The notes beneath the pieces were generated by a model. It searched no databases. It saw only the letters and a program-made list of their open reading frames with translations, and had not been told where the DNA came from. Of a stretch of DNA of 64,000 bases, positions 59,286-64,000 are shown piece by piece. A program made the translations under genes and the position numbers. Each line of letters begins with the position of its first letter. Position 1 is the stretch's first letter. The stretch lies in assembly GCF_040932485.1 (NCBI RefSeq), contig NZ_JBFRBH010000001.1, positions 3,708,212 to 3,772,211 on the forward strand, given 5' to 3'. Source of the DNA: Gymnodinialimonas sp. 202GB13-11 (GTDB taxonomy: Bacteria; Pseudomonadota; Alphaproteobacteria; Rhodobacterales; Rhodobacteraceae).

Positions 59286-60539
59286 CTAGCGGAGTGCCCG
59301 GCCTTTGAGGATCGCGTCTGAGCCGAACCGGTCACGGATGGCATCCGTTGCGCGTTCGGCCTTAATGCGCGCTTCCTCCTGTGGGTCGAGCAGATTGCCT
59401 TCGCGGTCGGCCTGATCCTCGGGGATCAGGTCCGAGACGCCGACCCCGAGCAGACGGTAGGGTTTGGGGTGGTCCATCCTGTCAAAGAGCGCGCGCGCCA
59501 TAGAGTAGATGCGGTCGGCAGTTTGAGTGGCGTCGGGTAAGGTCGACCGGCGGGTGATGAGTTTGAAATCGGCGCGTTTGAGTTTCAGCGTTACGGTGCG
59601 CCCGGCAATACCCTTGGCTTTCAGGCGGTCCGAGACTTTTTCAGCCATGCGCCAGATATGGCCGTCGAGCAGATCAGTCGAAGCGATATCGTCGTTGAAG
59701 GTCGTCTCGTTGGACACGCCTTTCACCGCCCGGTTGCGTTTGACGGAGCGATGATCCTCGCCGCGCGCGAGGTGCCAGAGCCGCTCGCCCATGGAGCCGA
59801 AGCGGTCGTGCAGGGCCTCGCGCTCCCACCGGCGGAGGTCGGCGAAGGTATTGATCCCGGCCTTGTTGAGCGAGGCCTGCCCAACCTCTCCAATGCCCCA
59901 GATCATCCGCACCGGTTTGTCTGACAGGAAGTCGAGCGTCTCACCCGCGCCAATCACTGAAAAACCGCGCGGTTTTTCCAGATCAGAGGCGATCTTGGCG
60001 AGGAACTTGTTGTGGCTGAGGCCGATGGAGCCGGTGATGCCGATTTCCTCCCGCATCCGCTTCACGAGCCGCGCCAGCATCACGGCCGGGGGTTTTCCGT
60101 GCAGGCGGGCGGTACCGGTGAGGTCCATGAAGGCCTCGTCCAGTGATAGCGGCTCGATCGACGGCGTCAGCTCTTCCATCAGGGCGCGGACCTGTTTGGA
60201 GACTTCGACGTAAGTGTCCATCCGGCCCTTCACGACCACCGCCTCCGGGCACAGCTTTAGCGCCTGAAACATTGGCATCGCGGAACGCACGCCCTTGATC
60301 CGCGCGATGTAGCAGGCGGTGGAGACGACGCCGCGCCGCCCGCCGCCGATGATGACGGGCTTATCGCGGATCTCGGGATTGTCGCGTTTTTCGACGGAGG
60401 CATAGAAGGCGTCGCAATCCATGTGCGCGATGGAGAGGTCGAATAGTTCGGGATGCGAGGTCACACGGGGGGACCTACACACCGGGCAGCGGCGCGCATC
60501 GTCCAAGGTTTCCAGGCAATCGCGGCAAAGGGCGGGCAT
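59286..60539 (-). CDS. dinB: DNA polymerase IV with N-terminal zinc finger
   Basis: 417 aa. Y-family motifs: AHMDCDAFYASVEKRDNPEI, the catalytic SLDEAFMDLTG, SHNKFLAKIASDLEKPRGF and the thumb segment IWGIGEVGQASLNKAGI. The first 33 residues carry CRDC and CPVC pairs (Cys5, Cys8, Cys18, Cys21), a small zinc-ribbon absent from E. coli DinB. The protein has no obvious beta-clamp motif at the extreme C-terminus that I can confirm. Translesion synthesis polymerase. No overlapping partner gene. Confidence 0.94.
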   Translation of the reverse strand: MPALCRDCLETLDDARRCPVCRSPRVTSHPELFDLSIAHMDCDAFYASVEKRDNPEIRDKPVIIGGGRRGVVSTACYIARIKGVRSAMPMFQALKLCPEAVVVKGRMDTYVEVSKQVRALMEELTPSIEPLSLDEAFMDLTGTARLHGKPPAVMLARLVKRMREEIGITGSIGLSHNKFLAKIASDLEKPRGFSVIGAGETLDFLSDKPVRMIWGIGEVGQASLNKAGINTFADLRRWEREALHDRFGSMGERLWHLARGEDHRSVKRNRAVKGVSNETTFNDDIASTDLLDGHIWRMAEKVSDRLKAKGIAGRTVTLKLKRADFKLITRRSTLPDATQTADRIYSMARALFDRMDHPKPYRLLGVGVSDLIPEDQADREGNLLDPQEEARIKAERATDAIRDRFGSDAILKGRALR

Positions 60540-60599
60540 GGGTGCAGGATACGCGGCTTTGGGGCGGGTCGAAAGGTGCAGATAAATCAGTGATTGCTA

Positions 60600-60619
60600 A
60601 TATTAGAGATTTCTAATAT
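60600..60619 (+). promoter_or_regulatory. Operator of the ArsR-type regulator
   Basis: Perfect dyad ATATTAGA-GATT-TCTAATAT, 10 bases before the arsR-type ATG in an AT-rich stretch that also offers TAATATTA/TATAAT-like promoter elements. ArsR regulators usually bind such dyads over their own promoter. Confidence 0.7.
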
Positions 60620-60628
60620 AATATCATC

Positions 60629-60943
60629 ATGAAACAGGAAGACCCCTTCAGGGCTTTGGCCGACCCGACCCGCCGCGCAATCATGGATCGCCTGCGGGAC
60701 GGGCCCTGCAATGTCTCGGACCTGACGGAGGCTTTGCCGATCAGCCAATCCGCCGTGTCCCAACAGTTGGGCGTGCTGCGCGCGGCCGGGTTGGTGAGCC
60801 AGAAAAAAGACGGCACGCGACGCATCTACTCGGTGGATGGAGAAGGCTTCGCATCGGTGCGCCATTGGGTTGGTACATATGAAACGTTTTGGGATGACGG
60901 CTTAGATCGGCTGCGCACACATCTGGCGAAGGGACGTAACTGA
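60629..60943 (+). CDS. ArsR family transcriptional regulator
   Basis: 104 aa. Winged HTH: ALADPTRRAIMDRLRDGPCN, VSDLTEALPISQSAVSQQLG and VLRAAGLVSQKKDGTRRIYS. No cysteine-based metal site (only one Cys), so it is the non-metal ArsR subgroup that accompanies AHSA1 proteins. The ATG at 60629 lies just after the operator dyad; no SD, possibly a nearly leaderless transcript. Stop and the next ATG share one base. Confidence 0.92.
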   Translation: MKQEDPFRALADPTRRAIMDRLRDGPCNVSDLTEALPISQSAVSQQLGVLRAAGLVSQKKDGTRRIYSVDGEGFASVRHWVGTYETFWDDGLDRLRTHLAKGRN

Positions 60944-61356
60944 TGTCGCTGTCCGAGATTGTCCGCGAAGTCGACCTGCCGCACCCGCCCGATCAGGTTT
61001 GGCGCACCTTCGCCTCTCAGGAGGAATTGGCTGCTTGGTTGATGCCCAATGACTTCACGCCCGAAGTTGGAGAAAAATTCAACTTTCACACGGATCCTGC
61101 GCCGGGGTTTGACGGGATTGTGCACTGCGAGGTGCTTGAGTTCGACCCGCCGCGACTATGGCAAGTCAGCTGGGTTGCCGGGAAGGTCGATACGGTTTTG
61201 ACAATCACGCTTGCACCCTCGCCGGGTGGCACTCGGTTGCGGTTGAGCCATGCCGGTTTTGGTGCGGGCACGATGCTGCCGCGTGTGATCCTCGGGATGG
61301 GGTGGACGCGCCTGCTGCGTAGAAAACTGGCAGATAGGTTGAAAGAGGAGGGCTGA
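60943..61356 (+). CDS. SRPBCC/AHSA1 domain protein
   Basis: 137 aa: VREVDLPHPPDQVWRTFASQ, EELAAWLMPNDFTPEVGEKF, LEFDPPRLWQVSW and TLAPSPGGTRLRLSHAGF. The Bet v1-like fold binds a hydrophobic ligand. It is cotranscribed with the ArsR-type regulator, a very common pair of unclear function; a ligand-responsive autoregulated switch is the usual suggestion. Confidence 0.92.
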   Translation: MSLSEIVREVDLPHPPDQVWRTFASQEELAAWLMPNDFTPEVGEKFNFHTDPAPGFDGIVHCEVLEFDPPRLWQVSWVAGKVDTVLTITLAPSPGGTRLRLSHAGFGAGTMLPRVILGMGWTRLLRRKLADRLKEEG

Positions 61357-61359
61357 AGG

Positions 61360-61671
61360 ATGCCTAAGGATGATGTCGAACGCGTGGCATGCCGGACCCC
61401 AGCGGAGGGCAAGGGCGGGACCAGCAACATTCCGGTGTGGAAATACGACGCTGTCAGCGCGGCCATTCGGGCCGTGTTGGAGGATGCCGGTGCGGAGGGG
61501 ATGCTGAACAAGGATTTGCGTGATGCGGTTGGCGCGCGGTTGAGTGCCGATGATCTGGAGAACCTTGGCAAGCTGGGCTGGCACGTGGTGACGGTGAAGC
61601 TTGAGATGGAAGTGCGCGGCGAGGTTGTGCGCCTGCCCGGGAAAGGCCCGCTAAAGATCGCGGCGGCCTAA
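61360..61671 (+). CDS. DUF6958-like small protein
   Basis: 103 aa. Pattern of the DUF6958 group: VACRTPAEGK, KYDAVSAAIRAVLEDAG, EGMLNKDLRDAVGARLS and GWHVVTVKLEMEVRGEVVR. Winged-helix-like, no signal. The assignment is by resemblance and moderate. Begins 3 bases after the AHSA1 gene, so it is third in that operon. The last 21 bases overlap the 3' end of the GNAT gene on the other strand. Confidence 0.78.
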   Translation: MPKDDVERVACRTPAEGKGGTSNIPVWKYDAVSAAIRAVLEDAGAEGMLNKDLRDAVGARLSADDLENLGKLGWHVVTVKLEMEVRGEVVRLPGKGPLKIAAA

Positions 61672-62115
61672 CCACTTTTCCATGTAGATGCGGTTCAGGC
61701 CCTTTTCTGTGACGCGCTTTGTGATCGTGAACCCAAGGCGTTCGTACAAAGCGACGTTTGCCGCCATCTTTTCATGGGCATAAAGGCGAAGGCACGAAAA
61801 TCCGGCGTCCTTCGCGATGATCTCAGCCCAAGCGACCAACGCCTTGCCGCGCCCCTGTCCCTGCATGTCCGGCCGCACCGCGATGTTGTCGAGCAGCATC
61901 GCATCGGCCTGCTCGATCAGGACCATTGCTTCGATCAGACCCGCCGCATCCGATCTGATGCCCACCCAATGATCCGCGATGAGCTGCGCGTAATCGGCCA
62001 GCATCGGCCCGGGCTTCTGGCCGATCACCTTGATCCAAGGCTCATAAGCAGCCTGAACAAGGGCGGTCAGGGCCTCCGCATCTTCGGAATTCGCCTGGCG
62101 CATTGGGATGGTCAC
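61651..62115 (-). CDS. GNAT family N-acetyltransferase
   Basis: 154 aa from a GTG at 62115, with AGGAG seven bases upstream; the ATG at 62103 would be 19 bases from that SD. GNAT signature: LLDNIAVRPDMQGQGRGKAL (acetyl-CoA motif A with QGQGRG), GFSCLRLYAHEKMAANVALY and ERLGFTI. Transfers acetyl from acetyl-CoA to an unknown amine. Convergent and overlapping with the DUF6958-like gene. Confidence 0.9.
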   Translation of the reverse strand: MTIPMRQANSEDAEALTALVQAAYEPWIKVIGQKPGPMLADYAQLIADHWVGIRSDAAGLIEAMVLIEQADAMLLDNIAVRPDMQGQGRGKALVAWAEIIAKDAGFSCLRLYAHEKMAANVALYERLGFTITKRVTEKGLNRIYMEKWLGRRDL

Positions 62116-62201
62116 GGGGTGGCTCCTGCAGTGTCAGTTACGGAATCCCGCCGTCGATTGGGGGTGGAGTCAAGCGCTGCAAAGCCTCATATCCTGTTTG
62201 C

Positions 62202-63125
62202 ATGAAGCTCGAAGACCAATTCAGAGGTATATTAGCTATGCTCGAAGACCTTATCGCGGGCGGCGGCCCGGGGCTGTTCTGGCTCGTCCTCGCACTTGCG
62301 ATCATTTTCATTATTTCCCGGGCGATCCGTGTGGTTCCGCAGTCTGAGAAGCACGTTGTCGAACAGTTCGGACGCTTCCGGATGGAACTTGGGCCCGGCC
62401 TGAACTTCATCGTGCCGTTCCTGCAGCGGGTGGCCCACCGGGTCTCGGTTCTGGAACGCCAGCTGCCCACCGCGTCGCAGGACGCCATCACTTCGGACAA
62501 CGTGCTGCTGGTGGTGGAAACCAGCGTCTTCTACCGCGTGCTTGAGCCGGGCAAGACCGTCTACAGGATCCGCGATGTGGATGCCGCCATTGCCACCACG
62601 GTGGCCGGTATCGTCCGCGCCCAGATCGGTAAGATGGAATTGGACGAAGTGCAGGCCAACCGCGCCGCGCTGATTGCGCAGATCAAGGAGCAGGTTGAAA
62701 GCGCAGTGGATGACTGGGGCATCGAAGTGACCCGGGCGGAAATCCTCGACGTGGGCCTCGATCAGGCGACCCGCGATGCGATGTTGCAGCAGCTCAACGC
62801 CGAGCGGGAACGCCGCGCTGCCGTGACCCGCGCCGAAGGGGAGCGTCGCGCGGTCGAGCTGCAGTCGGACGCAGAGCTTTACGCCGCCCGTCAGGAAGCA
62901 GAAGCCCGCCGCGTGACCGCCGATGCAGAAGCCTATGCAACCGGCGTGGTGGCCGAAGCGATCCAGAAGGGTGGTCTTGAAGCCGTGCAATACAACATCG
63001 CACTGGAGCAGGTGAAAAGCATCGCCAAGGTCGCGGAAGGGCAGGGCAATCAGACGATCATAGTGCCCGCGGATGCCGTGGACGCCTTTGGCAAAGCGTT
63101 CACCATGCTGAAGGGCCGGGGCTGA
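62202..63125 (+). CDS. SPFH/band 7 membrane protein (QmcA-like stomatin)
   Basis: 307 aa from the ATG at 62202, or 295 aa from the ATG at 62238, which has AGAGG ten bases upstream; the sequence cannot settle this. One N-terminal helix (about 25-43), then the SPFH domain with RVVPQSEKHVVEQFGRFRM, LGPGLNFIVPFLQRV and EVTRAEILDVGL, a coiled coil rich in RAEGERRAVE and ARQEAEARRVTADAEAY, and the C-terminal oligomerisation segment. Paired with NfeD, as usual; acts in membrane microdomains and quality control. Confidence 0.93.
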   Translation: MKLEDQFRGILAMLEDLIAGGGPGLFWLVLALAIIFIISRAIRVVPQSEKHVVEQFGRFRMELGPGLNFIVPFLQRVAHRVSVLERQLPTASQDAITSDNVLLVVETSVFYRVLEPGKTVYRIRDVDAAIATTVAGIVRAQIGKMELDEVQANRAALIAQIKEQVESAVDDWGIEVTRAEILDVGLDQATRDAMLQQLNAERERRAAVTRAEGERRAVELQSDAELYAARQEAEARRVTADAEAYATGVVAEAIQKGGLEAVQYNIALEQVKSIAKVAEGQGNQTIIVPADAVDAFGKAFTMLKGRG

Positions 63126-63403
63126 TGGACCCGTTCTGGAGCCAATGGTGGGTATGGGGCGTCGCCGCCGTGGCGCTGGCCGTGGGGGAGGTTTTGCTGC
63201 CCTCCTACGTGCTTCTGGGCTTTGGCGTGGGCGCTGCAATTGTAGCTTTGCTGCTGCTGATCGGGGTGCCGCTGGCGGCCTCCTGGCCGGTTATGATCCT
63301 GGTCTTCGCCATCACGTCCCTGATCGCGTGGCTTTTGCTGCGGCGTGTGCTGGGCGTCTATAGCGGGCAGGTGAAGACCTTCGATCACGACATTAATGAC
63401 TGA
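63125..63403 (+). CDS. NfeD family membrane protein
   Basis: 92 aa; ATG overlaps the preceding stop by one base. Three hydrophobic segments (about 10-26, 32-50 and 56-73) with VWGVAAVALAVGEVLLPSYV and LGFGVGAAIVALLLL. It is the short NfeD form without the C-terminal OB domain, the standard partner of a stomatin-like protein. Overlaps the next gene by 8 bases. Confidence 0.9.
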   Translation: MDPFWSQWWVWGVAAVALAVGEVLLPSYVLLGFGVGAAIVALLLLIGVPLAASWPVMILVFAITSLIAWLLLRRVLGVYSGQVKTFDHDIND

Positions 63404-64000
63404 TCTGAGCGCTTATGCGTCGCTGGCCGACAGGGTGGCGGCGCTGGACCTTGACCAGGACATCACGCTGACGCCTGCGGACATGCCGGGCGATCTGGCC
63501 GAGGTGACACCCTTCGACGGCCTGGTCATCGACACGTCCTTCATGCGCACCATCGGATGGGGTGGAGAGGGCGAATTTCCCTTCGAGATCGTTGACCAAA
63601 GCCCCGGGTTTGAGGCCTTTGCCATGCCCGATGGCTTTCGGCGCGTTGGCTTGTGGTTGCTTCATCTGCTGTTCTCGGGGCGGGAATGGGCCGGGCTTGA
63701 ACTGACCCACCGCACGAGTCGGGCGCAGCACCTCTATGCGCGCGTTATTCACCCGATTGTGCATGTGGGCCTGATGACAGACGGCCCCCCGAAAGTCACA
63801 GCCTACGAGCATTGGACGCAGGAAGTTTGGCGCCACCCCTTCGCGGATCTCCACCTGACCCACGTAGAAAGGCTGCGCAGTGAGGAAGACCGACCGCGCT
63901 TCGCCTTCGGGTGGAGCCGCGACATGCTCGCCCATCAATTCGATACGCGCCATGCCGACCAGATCATTCTTGAGGCCACGCCTGAGGGCATCGCGGCCAT
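63396..64000 (+). CDS. Protein of unknown function (3' end outside window)
   Basis: Open from the ATG at 63396 to the window edge, 201 codons so far. No signal peptide or membrane helix; features include DGLVIDTSFMRTIGWGGEGE, FRRVGLWLLHLLFSGREWAG and a His-rich stretch RVIHPIVHVGL. I do not recognise the family. The 8-base overlap with nfeD makes it the third gene of that operon. Confidence 0.75.
   Translation, partial: MTDLSAYASLADRVAALDLDQDITLTPADMPGDLAEVTPFDGLVIDTSFMRTIGWGGEGEFPFEIVDQSPGFEAFAMPDGFRRVGLWLLHLLFSGREWAGLELTHRTSRAQHLYARVIHPIVHVGLMTDGPPKVTAYEHWTQEVWRHPFADLHLTHVERLRSEEDRPRFAFGWSRDMLAHQFDTRHADQIILEATPEGIAA

Noticed and set aside
1-64000. Prophage, transposon or integrative element
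   Set aside because: I saw no integrase, transposase, phage structural gene or flanking direct repeat. The single tRNA gene shows no duplicated 3' end within the window.

Overview
The window looks like chromosomal DNA of a marine-type alphaproteobacterium of the Rhodobacteraceae (Roseobacter/Rhodobacter lineage). Reasons: high GC with strong third-position bias; a RpoE-ChrR pair divergent from an FAD oxidoreductase/DUF1365/SDR group, as in Rhodobacter; a MutL with the endonuclease motif typical of bacteria lacking MutH; many lineage-typical DUFs (DUF3035, DUF1674, DUF3775, DUF1643, DUF2383). I see no phage, insertion sequence, integrase, rRNA or CRISPR array. One tRNA gene, tRNA-Val(GAC), is present.

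Layout. 1-13 kb: mostly minus-strand housekeeping genes (end of a GAF-domain protein, rmuC, mutL, an M16 protease pair, a DUF3035 lipoprotein, lspA, purH, a heparinase II/III-like protein, an RsmB-type rRNA methyltransferase), then a DUF1674/SdhAF4 gene, a hairpin triplet and dapB. 14.3-27.9 kb: the core block rbfA-truB-rpsO-pnp, opened by accessory genes: DUF1643, an alpha/beta hydrolase and an RTX protein between truB and rpsO; an SbtA bicarbonate transporter with SbtB PII-like partner and divergent LysR regulator, a polysaccharide deacetylase, a fatty-acid-hydroxylase-like membrane protein and two orphans between rpsO and pnp. 27.9-34 kb: glycosyltransferase, FkbM methyltransferase, L,D-transpeptidase, 1-Cys peroxiredoxin, aldehyde dehydrogenase, RluA-type pseudouridine synthase, two small membrane proteins.

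34.1-38.5 kb: chrR and rpoE (minus) face an FAD oxidoreductase, DUF1365 and SDR group (plus). Both directions carry a sequence matching the known RpoE promoter (TGATC-type -35, 18-base spacer, TAA-type -10), which also implies that rpoE is translated from a start downstream of the longest reading frame. 38.6-43.2 kb: DUF3775, lysine-forming saccharopine dehydrogenase, DUF2383, and an OmpR-type regulator with a hybrid PAS sensor kinase. 43.4-54.6 kb: a plus-strand cluster with a full LIV-type ABC importer (LivG, LivH, LivM, binding protein, LivF) bracketed by two different AMP-forming acyl-CoA ligases and interspersed with small exported proteins that resemble each other, a membrane protein and a zinc-ribbon protein. 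I infer uptake and CoA activation of a carboxylic acid. 54.6-57.6 kb: secreted EF-hand protein, a pseudo-caspase/peptidoglycan-binding protein translationally coupled to a JAMM-like secreted protein, and a tiny exported peptide. 57.7-64 kb: rpmJ, tRNA-Val, N-formylglutamate amidohydrolase, dinB with N-terminal zinc finger, an ArsR/AHSA1 pair with an operator, GNAT, SPFH/NfeD pair, and a partial gene at the right edge.

At nucleotide scale the most distinctive signal is a dispersed composite intergenic repeat (six full or partial copies) placed at gene 3' ends. All functional calls rest on reading motifs; no database search was run.
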